A stretch of 64,000 bases of DNA from Balanoglossus misakiensis. Taxonomy: Eukaryota > Hemichordata. The translations under genes and the position numbers were made by a program. The DNA is taken from assembly GCA_040954595.2 (NCBI GenBank), contig CM082597.2, positions 4,712,001-4,776,000 on the forward strand, written 5' to 3'. Of this stretch, positions 35,801 through 46,826 are shown one piece after another. Positions within the stretch are counted from its first letter, which is position 1; every line of letters begins with the position of its first letter. The notes under the pieces were generated by a model, which worked only from the letters and a program-made list of their open reading frames with translations, was not told the DNA's origin and did no database searches.

Positions 35801-37126
35801 GTAATGAACTATGCTATTAGAAATTGTATCTATCACCTCGACAGAAGCAAGAGCTATCACAGTTAATGAACATAACTTCACACTGCTGGGATCATGAGAA
35901 TGATTGCAACAGTGGCAAACTTAGTCACATATAAGCTCCTGCATCACCTAAAGATAATTTGGATCTGAAAACTTATATACAGAAACACTTCTAGCAGTCT
36001 CCCAACACTCCCGTCTGTCTGTACATCCATCCATCTGTACATAGTACTTAGATGAACTCCACGCACGATTTGACTGACAGAAATGCTTGTCATAATCCAT
36101 CCACTGCAACTACAAACATCGTTATGTATTGCCATCTTTGCTTAGGTGCTATTTGCCGAAGCAATATTGAATTGTAATCATATAAATTATCAGTAGCAAT
36201 GACGGCATTGTCTTTACCCGTAGACTATCGACATTGGTTATGGAGATGTATATCTTCTGAAAAAGCTTTTTCTGCATTTGGTGCAAGAAGAAGATGATGG
36301 TAAAATGACCAAAGAAATGTTTGAGCATGATGCTTACGATATGATTCGACGAATACACGAAATTGATACTCCCGTCGACGAGGTAAGCATCCACATTTTG
36401 TCCTGATTGACAAATAATAACTGTGTGATTATTAATGCTAAGCATTCAAGGAAAACACATCTCTTAAACAATTAAGTAAGACATGTTACAACTGAAAACA
36501 AAATAAGACGGACATGATCTTTTATCATAATGTCGTTCCAATCATGTTAATAATGATACATGCAGTATCGATAAAACTATTCATTCATCGGTACCATGGA
36601 TACTATCTCACAGTATTACATTTTCAGAAGGAATATGTATGAAAAGAGACTTGATGCTGAGAAACTTTTCCCCGCACTACAATCATAATATCTCGGCTGC
36701 ATCGCATTGTTCTAGGAACCTGAATATAATACCATATTGGACGATTCCAAAACTATTCAAATTGCATTAAAAGCATACGTACACTATATCTGTAATATCG
36801 AATGAGTGGGATATTTTAACCATGCGGCACTGTTTTCACAAATTTTTTGTTGTTGTGTCTTGGCTCAGGTGTGGCCTCTCCTTGATGACCAGGGAAAAGG
36901 ATACATCACGACGGAAGACGTACAAGCATGGGACAGAGAAAAGCTGAAGACGTTCTCGCGCATGACAACCGCACCTGCAGGACCTTTGCAGGAGTTCGTC
37001 ATTTCCGAAGAGGAAATGGCGATATTGCTCAAGATCGAAGAAGAAGAAGAAGAAAAGCTAGAGATGCAGGAGGAAGAAATCGATCTTTTGAAAACTTTGT
37101 TGGACAGAAAACATGAAGAGCTCTGA
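32871..37126 (+). CDS. JmjC-domain protein with signal peptide and C-terminal HEEL (JmjC-C)
   Basis: Complete gene of seven exons: 32871-33045, 34161-34326, 34557-34710, 34800-34988, 35503-35796, 36224-36382, 36869-37126; 464 residues. Exon 1 encodes MAGWLGCRRPTSFFMLVVLL, a signal peptide. The JmjC core has H196 and D198 in IIHYDADHNIH, then GRKDFIMI, then distal H276 in KYIHQVRSYGR, so the Fe(II) triad looks intact. Exon 6 carries an acidic helix (VQEEDDGKMTKEMFEHD) and exon 7 an EF-hand-like loop (DDQGKGYITTED, lacking a consensus residue 5) followed by a Glu-rich coiled segment; the end is KHEEL, a variant ER-retrieval signal. Expected role: 2-oxoglutarate-dependent hydroxylation of a luminal protein, possibly tuned by calcium; substrate unknown. 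Compared with JmjC-A, exon 5 here fuses two exons. Tail to tail with the POFUT-like gene ending at 37527. Confidence 0.87.
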
Positions 37127-37144
37127 CATTGCATAATATATTAA

Positions 37145-37232
37145 CCCTTTAAGCCCCAGTTCCCTCTTTAGAGGTCCAACCTTACCATAGAAAACAATGG
37201 ACTTGGACTGAATTACCATTGTTGCGAATGGG
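37145..37232. mobile_element. TTAA-flanked MITE, family gamma copy 1
   Basis: Element of about 88 bases just after the JmjC-C stop. Ends are CCCTTTAAGCCCC and a decayed complement ending GAATGGG, with TTAA at 37141-37144 and 37233-37236. The core (GGTCCAACCTTACCATAGAA) is shared with the copies at 41744 and 43969. Confidence 0.65.
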
Positions 37233-37526
37233 TTAAGGGTTAACAGTACACTCCAACTCAGTTTGTTGTAATGGTTCTCAATGGGTCTACCTACACTCAT
37301 TCTGTGGGTTCGAAAAGTAATCAGCTAAATGTATTAAACTTCTACACATTTATACACAGTAAAGCCAAAAGCTGAACGAAAGTCCTCAGTTCGATGTATT
37401 TAAAAATAATTTCAAGTTGTGCATGCCATTTTCCGTATAGCACACGTCCATAACATTGACATTTAGTTTCCCGGAGGTTTTCTAATTTATACAAGTACTT
37501 GGCGTGCAGAAATATTACAGCTTGAT

Positions 37527-40500
37527 TTATATCAACTTATGCAGTTGTGTTGGAACTCCAGGCACTTCGTTCAAGAAAATAGTACTTTTGTTGTGAGCTG
37601 ATCTTTCTTCTGCAACAAACTCTGACCAGTTTGTCGTCAAACTCGCAATAAACACGTGGCCACCTGGAATTACAAAAAATAGAATCAGTGGCACTGTGCT
37701 CCCATATGATCAGAATTTTCACTGGAGTCTTTTGCATACTTGACATCAAACATAACTCAGCATTCTCGCCTAAGACACTTTATCAGAAAAAGAACATGGA
37801 TTTTTTTATGTACATTAAAGTTTCAAAATATGGAACATTCGGCCAATGCAAAGCGAATATTTCGATTATACCAAAGGTATGAGCTGAATAAAGTTGTCAC
37901 AAAGCAAGAGGCAACGCGGTATATTTTTAGTAGTGAAGTGTATGTATTATATGGCCTCTCGAGGACTGCAGAAATACACTCTTATCAACCTAATTGATAC
38001 TTACGATAAACAATTTCTTGTTCTACCAATGACAGTAAGTAATTTTCATTCAACCCAGCAACTTCAGGAATATCCAGTGCTAGAATATCCTTTGAAGTGA
38101 AAACGTTTGGTATCCTGGCCTTCATGTGTTCAACGATTTCCTTTGGAACAAAAATGAATGTGACTTCTGTAAAATTATGAGTTTTCAATATTACAACATA
38201 TTCAGATGGTGCTTAGCTTGGATTTCTCTCTCTCTCTCTCTCACTCACTCTCTCTCTCTCTCCCCAATCTCTCAGTGAAAATTAAGTGTTATAGACTGAC
38301 CCATGAATAAGAGGGATGCGCTATGTAGACACAGTGCAAGTTGTTGGTAGACATAATCTCCTCCACTCCACGCACGACTTTCTTGGTTGCCATGGTGATG
38401 TATGTGAGCAACCTTGTACAGTCAAGCCGCCCAACATTTCTCAATTGCATCTGACACCTATGAGAAGATAGATCAATACATACAGACTCAGTACTTCTCT
38501 ATTTGTTTAAAAAGATTCTGGACATGTAACATAGAAAAAAAAACCTTACATCTCGCCTGTCCGATTTCTCCAATGCATTGATAGGAACGGTTGGCCGTGG
38601 CACAGGTGTTCCAAAATGGCGTCTGCCCTACGCTGCACGGACGGCGCCCTGCTCAAATGTCTTGCGATGCGGTCAACGATTTCCCTCTTCCGATGGGGTG
38701 CCACCTCGCTCTTCAGTGGCCTCCAGAAGTCCAGAGGCTTATACATGCCCAGGCAGCGTGCCTTGCTAGCGCCCATGTACCGTTTGCGAGCTTCCTCTAC
38801 CGACATGGGCATGTCCTCCCACAGGGGGATTGTGATGTTGGTCAGCTCTTTCAGCCGTTCCCGGGTGAGCTGATAAGCGTGCTCGTAGACCGAGAAACTA
38901 TTCGTGTTGCGTTGTGTGTAGGGGTTCATCAACAAAACATCAACAGAACCGTTGCAGAGCTCGCGGAATTCTTCAGGTGTTACAACAGGCAGCAGCTGCC
39001 GAAGCACGTCTCTGTCAAACGTGTCGTCAAACGACCAGTAGAATTGTTCATCTTTGTGCCCGTAGTGGTTCGCAAACGGTAGCGTGACGATCGCCCTGTT
39101 GCTTAAGATGGCGTAGAAGAGACCAATCTTGAAGTTTTCGTAAAAGAAGTTTGGCCCACCCTGTAAAAAGCTGAGGGATAGCAGGTACTTCTTGTCTCGA
39201 ACTTCTGCAATGACCTGAGTGGAGACACCCTGAAACGGACAAGAATAGTCATTTCCCTTTATATTTATCTCTGGTAGAAGTTGTTGAATAATTCAGACAG
39301 CCTTGTACTAAGGAGGCAGAAATCGGAAACAAAGACAATTGTATTGGAATCAGTAAAAATAAACGTTGTATATCGCAATGTACACACGGTATGACCTCTA
39401 ACCCTATATTGACCTGTTCGACAAAATATATTAAACCAGACCCCATCTAGTATTTTGTTTTTATTACATCTTCCATATAGTGACATGCTGTGCGGAATAT
39501 GATGGCTTCACCGTGGCAACGATTCGTTTCTAAACAACACACGGCAATCAAATGGGTAACAGCAGTGCGGTCACACCGAATCTTGTTTTGCAGTCTATGT
39601 TTCTAAATTCGACCGTTAGTAAGTGGTTGGTAAAGTGAATTCTTGTGTTTATCCTGAAGCTTGCTATGTCTCTTGGACCAAACTTTCTGTGCGTGAAGGA
39701 TCAAATTAGCCTAATGTACAGATGCTCCTGTCTGCAGTTCCGATACATTTACGCGTCTTTTGACTGAGCATAGCAGCGTTGATATACGAATAAAGTTTGA
39801 GAAAAAATTATTTATGTAGTTCAGTTTCATAATAAATGTTTCAAATCACTGTACAGTGTTACATGCAGTTAACCGATGTTACAACTGTTAGGGTGAATCT
39901 TATTACACAGATTGCCAACACCAACAGAACATATCAAATATGTATCATTTTGCAACATATCAGTAAGACGTGGAACTAATTAACATTTGTAAGGGGAATC
40001 TTGTTTCAACTTGTTACAAAAGTAGCGATAAAGGGCAGTCCTACAAATGTCCTGCTCTCACCTGTGTATTACCGACTTCCCCCTTTCTCTCAGACATCGC
40101 TTCCTGTCCATTTTGAAGAATCCCAAGCTTGGGGGTGTTTTTTGAAGAAGTGATCGCCTGCGTAGGATGTGCTGACGTGTACACCGTCGTTGTTTTGGTC
40201 TCTACGTACGACAGCATATCCATTTCGGGTTGTTGACTGTCGCTCTGAACCGGTCCTATGTCCTCTACGTCCAACACAACTTTTTCGGCCGTTACATCCA
40301 TCCCCGCCGTCTTTTCCCGCATTTCGTCAACAGGTGATGGAACTGTCGCCGGGGGTCGATCGATCGTGACCACCGCATCCTGTCTCGGTTTGCTTCGCGA
40401 CAACAACTCATCAATGCTTCTGTCGGGACTCAAATTCCTGTTCGTATCTTCGCCCAGAAGGCTTGTCAGCAACAGAGTTACCGCCGAGAAGAGTACAACC

Positions 40501-40601
40501 AATTTCAAAATGCGAAAACATGTTTTCTGATACATTTTCAAAGTTGAACGCACGGACATACGTGTGGAACGACAGTACACGTCATTGGGTCGTGCAGGCA
40601 T
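37527..40601 (-). CDS. POFUT-like glycosyltransferase, type II membrane protein (array copy 1)
   Basis: Five exons in transcript order: 40601-40062, 39229-38550, 38457-38301, 38140-38005, 37663-37527; 549 residues from the first ATG (an ATG 14 codons later matches the start of copy 2). A short basic cytosolic part precedes a membrane anchor (FRILKLVVLFSAVTLLLTSLL), then a low-complexity stem to about residue 180. The catalytic domain shows the O-fucosyltransferase layout: GGPNFFYENFKIGLFYAIL with NRAIVTLPF (compare the GR.GNQ...A...NRTL.VPP region of POFUT1), FLSMHWRNRTGEMC at about 396-408 (the H.R peptide that binds GDP-fucose), VYIAHPSYSW, and a C-terminal FIASLTTNWSEFVAEER. By family it would transfer fucose from GDP-fucose to Ser/Thr of a luminal protein domain; the acceptor is unknown. 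Confidence 0.82.
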
Positions 40602-41743
40602 GATGGGCCAGTGTATGCGATTATCATAAGGCTTTAGTCAATCAAACTTTAATCGCATCACTTTTTACATGCGCCCACTTCCCTAACTTTTATGATATTA
40701 ATAACACAAGTAACAAGCTTATTTTTATTTAATGGACTAAAATTATTTGTTTAAATCCTCAGCAGAAATGCTCTTACGTTGTTAACATTCCAACTCCAAT
40801 TTGCAGTGCTGAAATAACTTCCGGTTCTTTTCGTTTTGAGAAAGCAAGGCTAGCTTTGCATCGCCTTGTACCACCATGGACATATTTTTTTTGTACAAAT
40901 AAACACCTTCGTTTTACTGGTTTAATTATCTATCATATACCCATGGAAACGTCATATGTGCCGTACGAGTAAAATTCCTAAGATGCCACAGTTTCTGTAT
41001 TCTTAGGGTTTCGAAGAAAGGTTTGTATTGTTAAATGTATGATAGATAACTGCGCAGGCTCTGCTGACGTGGACAGGGTTGTAATAGTTGTTTTGAACTC
41101 TATGGACGACGGTGTATCCATTTCAAGTTGCTTCTTATCAATGTTAGCCCTTTGTTATTCCTGATATTCTTTCCTGCATTAGCATCTCATGTGGTGTTTT
41201 TTTTCTCTCCAGGGCAGCACTCTCCAACGAGTCTGTCTGAACTCAGCTTCCTCTTTGTCTATCTCACCCGGAAGGCTTGTTACGATAAGTGCGTTCAATT
41301 TCACTACCATCTGCACGTTTTTGATACATTTCCAAAGTTCAACGCACGGGCAACGTGTCGAATGACTGTACACGTCATCAGAGGCTTGCGTAGGCATGAT
41401 GGTCGCCTCTGGCATGTGATCATTACACCAGCTTCAGCCAATAGGGCACATATGCAAATACCTCCACTTGTTCGCATTTGTTTTATGATTCTGTTTAATG
41501 GCGAAGCCACACTAATAATTGTAACAAGTTTATTTGCTATCAGTAGGCTAAACTTGTATGTTTTCCTGTTTTATGGGTTCAGATACATCACTTACTCTGA
41601 TTTGCATTGTTGAAATGGCTTCTAAACTCCCTATTTGAATCATATTGTTGCAACATCACATCTTGGTGCAAATGTATTACACCCCTTTTTACAGTACAAG
41701 CACAAGCACTGATTATTTGCAAAGTGTGCTACCCAAGTTTTAA

Positions 41744-41829
41744 CCCTTTCACCACCGACTTCCCTGTATAGATGTCCAACTTTACCGTAGAAAACAATGG
41801 GTTTGGACCAAACCATGATGATGAAAGGG
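41744..41829. mobile_element. TTAA-flanked MITE, family gamma copy 2
   Basis: Best preserved copy: 86 bases with ends CCCTTTCACCACC and its near complement GATGATGAAAGGG, flanked by TTAA at 41740-41743 and 41830-41833. It lies between POFUT-like copies 1 and 2. Confidence 0.7.
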
Positions 41830-42595
41830 TTAAAGTTCGCCTGGTTACTCAGATTTTTATTTCTTGCATTTTATTTAATCGACAGCAGCCTGGCACATAT
41901 AGCTGTGTGTTTCTATATGGACACACATTGTTTTATCTCCGTGGAAACTTCAATCAATGAACATATGTTGTCTATCTCCGTAGAAACTAAAATTAATGCA
42001 GCAACAGATAAACAGACAATGTACGCTATAAAAATACTCCATGGTTTTTATACCGGAGAGAGTATTTATTTTATACGAATAACATTGTAGATTTGCATAA
42101 ATACGGGAAACGTGGAAAGGGGCCAGGGTATTGTTATCATGGAAATCGCAGTCAGCAAAGGAAATTGAGTTTTGTAGAAAACAGAGATAGACAGACTGCT
42201 CAGAGTTTACCAGGAAACCCTAAAAAATTAGGTCAAATCAAATATGTGGCAAAGATATCAAAAAATAATTGCAACGATAGACATGCATATTCAATAAAAT
42301 CATAGGTCAAATATCACATCTACATACCGGTGGCCAATTTTATAAACAAACAGAAAAGCCCACAGACAACCAACAGAGTACGCAGAACTAAGTCAAATCC
42401 ATGACAGAAAGATATATCGACCTCTGGGAAAAATACTAGAGAGTTTCATATCCATTGTAGTAATAACAGTGTCCTTACATTGTACATTTGGTGACTGTGG
42501 CAAGATGGGCTATTCAAGTGACCGAATTTGTATTTTACTATTCATGTGCCGTATACATGTATGCGTTCTAACATTGTAGTTGGGTCTTGCTTTGT

Positions 42596-45500
42596 CTATA
42601 TCAACTTATGTAGCTTTTTGGGAACTCCAGGCACCTCGTTTAAGAAAATCGTCGGCTTGTTATTGGCAGCTCTTTCTTGGGCAACAAACTTCGACCAGTT
42701 TGAAGTCAGACTTGCAATGAAGACGCTGCCCCCTGAAATGTATACAGTAAAGTGAACTTAAACCACAATTGGACAGAAACGCATGTGATGAACTTTCATC
42801 CTCTTCTAATCAACAGGTGAACTTTTTGCAGCACAGTCTCTGTGCGGAAACACACTAAGTGTTTGTAAGTGGACTTTCTCAATATGCTGTTACAAGATGA
42901 TTCTCTGAAACAATCAGCAAAGAGTACGTCCTCGTGTATTCATTATTACATAGTTACAACAAACCTCTCTATAGTGGCCAGTCAAGGGACTTTCCTCAAC
43001 TGGCCTTTACAGACAGGTCAATTGACACACTTGTAAATGGCACAGGGAATGCAATAAAGTGGCCACTATATAGAGATGGCTGCAAATAGAGGTGGCCAAT
43101 AACACAGGTTTGACTGCACTTACGGTAAACAATTTCTTGTTCAACCAATGACAAGAGGTAGTTTGCATTCAACCCAGCAACTTCTGGAATGTCAAGCGCC
43201 AGAATGTCTCTTGAAGTGTAAACGTTTGGTATCCTGGCCTTCATGTGCTGAACAATTGCCTTTTGGTGAAGAATGATTTGAAAGAAAAAGCTAAAATCTC
43301 CCATAGCGAAATATTTCATCAATGGAACAAATTTTAATACATTGCTTTGAATTAAAGTGTGGATATCCTTGTGTGCACAGGCAGATGAAATTTGGAATAA
43401 TTGTTTAACATGGTGATTAACCAACTGTCACATACTTTTGTTAGTAAATTAGATTTTTATTATATTGACACTTATTATTGGGGGCATACTATATACATGA
43501 ATATAGTCAGTGGCGTGCAATTATCTACCTCCCTCCCTCCCCACTTGCCTTCCCCTCTTCCCCTCCCACCACAAGTTGGATATTGCTAAAATAAGAAACA
43601 TATACTAACCGATGAATACGAAGGGTAAGCTATATAGATGCCAGGCAACTCATTGGCATACATGATCTGTTCCACGCCCTGTACAACCTTCTGCGCTGCA
43701 CTGCTGATGTATGCAAGCAAACCATTACAGTCAAGTTTCCCCTCGTTTCTCAATAACATTTGGCATCTAGTAAAAGAGAGTAAACGACAGTATTCTTAGA
43801 AAGTTTTCTTCACAAGTTTATCCTGCATAACAAATTCGATGACATATATACTGTTTAAGTACAGTAAAACCTAATAAAGGAAATATCAAATAACCCTGCC
43901 GAGGGTGGGTATAGCACTCAGGCCTATATTTCATGGTATACCTGCCCTTGGCATAAGTTTTTGCCAAACTCTTTCACCCCCAGCTCTCTCTCTCTCTTAA
44001 GAGGGCCAACCTTGCCATAGAAAACAATAGGTTTGGACTGAACCATTGTGGTGAAAGGGTTTACAACTGTGTTCTGCTATTCACAAAAAACACTCACATC
44101 TCACCGGTCCTATTTCTCCAGTGCATTGAAAGAAATGGCTTCCCACGAAACAGATTTTCCAAGATGGCGTCAGCTCTCTGCTTCAATGACAGGGCCCGCA
44201 CCAGATGACCAGCCACAGTATTGACGACATCCGTCTTACGATGCACCGATACCTTACGATTCATAGGCCTCCAGAAGTCCAGAGGCTTGTACATGGCAAG
44301 ACACCGAACCTTGTTGCCATCCATGTACCGTCTTCTGCTCTCTCTGACGGACATAGGCCTGTCCTCCCACGGGGGGATTGTTATGTTCGTCTGTGACGCA
44401 AGCATTCCCCGGGTAACGTTGTAAGCGTGCTCGTAGGCAGAGAAAGTTCTGTTGTTGCGTTTAGTATAAGGGTCCATCAGCATAAAATCAACCGTCCCGT
44501 TGCATTCTTCCCGGTATTGCTCAGGGGTGATGACTGGTATCACCTGTTTGAGGACATTTCTGTCAAATGTGTCGTCAAACGCCCAGAAGAAAGGTTCGTC
44601 TCTGTGTCCGTAGTGGTTGGTGAATGGTAGCGTGACAATCGCCCTGTTGTGTAAGATGGCATAGAAAAGACCCATCTTGAAGTTCTGGTATGAGAAGTTC
44701 GGCCCTCCCTGCAAAAAGCTCAGGGACAACAAGATTTTCATGTCGCCAGGATGTTTAGTAGCTTCAGTAGTTTGACTTAAAACATCCTAAAAAGTGACAG
44801 ATGACAATATCAGGTTATTTCAGTTAAACTCACTTGTTAAACTTAAGAATGTCTTGTTATGTCACAACTCATTGGATGGCTGATTACGAATGTGATTTGA
44901 TGAGTTAACATTGTGTTCTGTTGTTGCCGTTCATCATAAATTGTGTGCTACATCTTGAGAGATTTTTTTCATCGTCAAAGCCGGTTAGGTTTGTGTATTG
45001 TATAGAGAGGGGTTTTGTATGATCACTTGAAATCCAATTTTCCGCTGCCTGAGCACATCTGACAATTTACATTGCAGCTTGGGTTGTTTGAATTAATCCA
45101 CTCAATTTACGAGGACCAATTCAACAGGATTAATCGCAGCACATGTTGGACCTACAGTGACGTCACTATTTGAAGAAGACTATCGTCAACCATATTGTTG
45201 CACAGAGAAGCATGAAAGCAATACTCTGTTTGAAAATTTCCTATTTTCAGGATACCACTAGTATCTTCAAAAGCTAACAGTATCCTATAAGCCAATAAAT
45301 TCTTATATATATGCCATTCAACTAGTTTGCAGATAACATGACCTTTAACCTTACAACGACCTGTTCAATACAATCTCCTCACATATCACTGTTTTTATTA
45401 TTTAGGTCTGTTACATGCTGTGTGTATAGGAAGTGTATCGCCAACTGTACTTGTCTAAATATTATTTAGCAGCACATACATTGACACAGTGATTACTGTA

Positions 45501-46126
45501 GTTTAGTTTTGGCCAACTACTGTAGTTTAGTTTTGGCCAACTACAATTTGTATATTTGAAAGCAATTAAACTATACTGCAAAATGGTGGCAAAATCATTT
45601 ATTTTGTCTAATCGAAAAAAATCTCGCTGGGGTCAATTTTAGTCACAGCCTCACACTGATGATAATGTTTGGCTCTCACCTGGGTATGACCTGAATCGTC
45701 TATTCTTGCTATCGACGTATCCCCTGAATTTTGAGAAGTGGCGAGCTTGTGGGTTCGTTTCAAAGATGCAGGCATCTGCGAAGGCTGCAGTGCTGACGTC
45801 ATTGTTGTTATTTTGTGCCAAAGCACATCCTTTCCAAATTGGTTACTGTTACTCCCAGAGAGTATTGTATCTGTTTCCAGCAACTTGGTTTTTGTAGCGG
45901 TTGTGTCCTCTGCCATGGCTGGCGACTTTTCCTGCAATTCGCTCGCCAAGTGTCCATTTATGGATAACTCCTTCTCAACAGTTTTGTCTAAACTCATCTT
46001 CCTATGATCGTCGTCTTTTCCAAATTCGATTATCAGGACCAGTGCAACTACCGAGAAGAGTGTTACCAAAGTCACAACGCGCAGACTAATTTTTCGATAC
46101 ATCTCTAAAGTGGGGAACACGGACAT
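42596..46126 (-). CDS. POFUT-like glycosyltransferase, type II membrane protein (array copy 2)
   Basis: Exons in transcript order: 46126-45680, 44786-44098, 43766-43610, 43259-43124, 42732-42596; 521 residues. Exon phases match copy 1, and exons 3, 4 and 5 have identical lengths (157, 136, 137 nt). The start MSVFPTLEMYRK leads into the membrane anchor LVTLFSVVALVLIIEF and a divergent stem. The catalytic domain is close to copy 1: GGPNFSYQNFKMGLFYAIL, FLSMHWRNRTGE then CQM, IYIAYPSYSS, FIASLTSNWSKFVAQER. Both this and copy 1 end VPG.P..LHKLI. Exon 4 starts at AAAAG/GCAATT, the only acceptor that keeps phase 0 with the preceding exon. Same inferred role as copy 1, and the motifs needed for GDP-fucose binding look intact. 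Confidence 0.82.
42965..43076. repeat. Short inverted repeat in POFUT-like copy 2 intron 4
   Basis: Arms CTCTCTATAGTGGCCA (42965-42980) and TGGCCACTATATAGAGA (43060-43076), with a further GAGGTGGCCAA at about 43089. This looks like a decayed non-autonomous element about 50 bases from the exon 4 donor. Confidence 0.55.
43969..44059. mobile_element. MITE, family gamma copy 3 (degenerate ends)
   Basis: It shares the core CCTTGCCATAGAAAACAATA and the right end GTGGTGAAAGGG with the copies at 37145 and 41744, but the flanking TTAA is lost on both sides. It sits 40 bases from the exon 2 donor of POFUT-like copy 2. Confidence 0.6.
45495..45542. repeat. 24-base tandem repeat, two units
   Basis: ACTGTAGTTTAGTTTTGGCC followed by AACT, twice without change, in intron 1 of POFUT-like copy 2. 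Confidence 0.9.
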
Positions 46127-46342
46127 ATGTGTTTACCAACAGAATCTGTCACATAGGCATTATGGTAGTGGGCCAGGAATGGATTACCATAAAACTGCTC
46201 AGTCGCAGCAAACACAAAATCCCATAACCTGTATTTATAGTCCATACATTCCTCCTCATGATTATATTTAATCACATTATAAATTGAACATACTTATTTT
46301 CGCTTAGGGAGCCTTCAGTATTTACTCAATTACACATCAGTG

Positions 46343-46343
46343 C

Positions 46344-46384
<41 letters not shown>

Positions 46385-46495
46385 CCATCCCACCCACGCC
46401 GCCACCACCAAAACCATCACCCACGCTGCCACCACCAACAAAACCAAAACCACCACCCACGCCGCCGCCACAACCAAAACCACCACCATTGTCAA
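46343..46495. repeat. (ATC)n microsatellite and CCA-rich minisatellite
   Basis: About 14 ATC/CAT triplets, then a CCA/AAC-rich repeat of roughly 33-base units containing CCCACGCCGCCACCACC. It lies between POFUT-like copies 2 and 3. Apparent His/Pro/Ser open frames here are translations of the repeat. Confidence 0.85.
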
Positions 46496-46826
46496 ACGTC
46501 ACAGCGGTGTTCTGTACGCTGATTTGACATTTTTAAAATCGTTTGAAATGTGAAAGCAACATATTGCTTCAGTAACAATAAAAGCTTCAGTAAACAAATA
46601 TAAAAACAAGTACTCCAAACCTCCTTTGAGCGTTGACTGACATCATATATTGCTTGTACATTTTATGGTACTTTATTTGATTGAGCCTGATATTGTACAT
46701 AATGATGGATTGGTAGCTGATAGAAGAAACATTAATAATGGCAAGTATCACTGACTACAGGGGAGTATGATGAAAAAAAGATAAAAACTGGTACACGAGC
46801 AATTTAAAACCAAACAGATATTTCAA

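Noticed and set aside
37985-38188. Possible frameshift in POFUT-like copy 1, since the first AG (TTTTACAG/AAGTC) gives the wrong phase
   Set aside because: Comparison with copy 2 shows that the acceptor is CCAAAG/GAAATC at 38140, which restores phase 0. No frameshift is needed.
46340-46522. Ser/His/Pro-rich frame
   Set aside because: Translation of ATC and CCA repeats, with no flanking coding signal.
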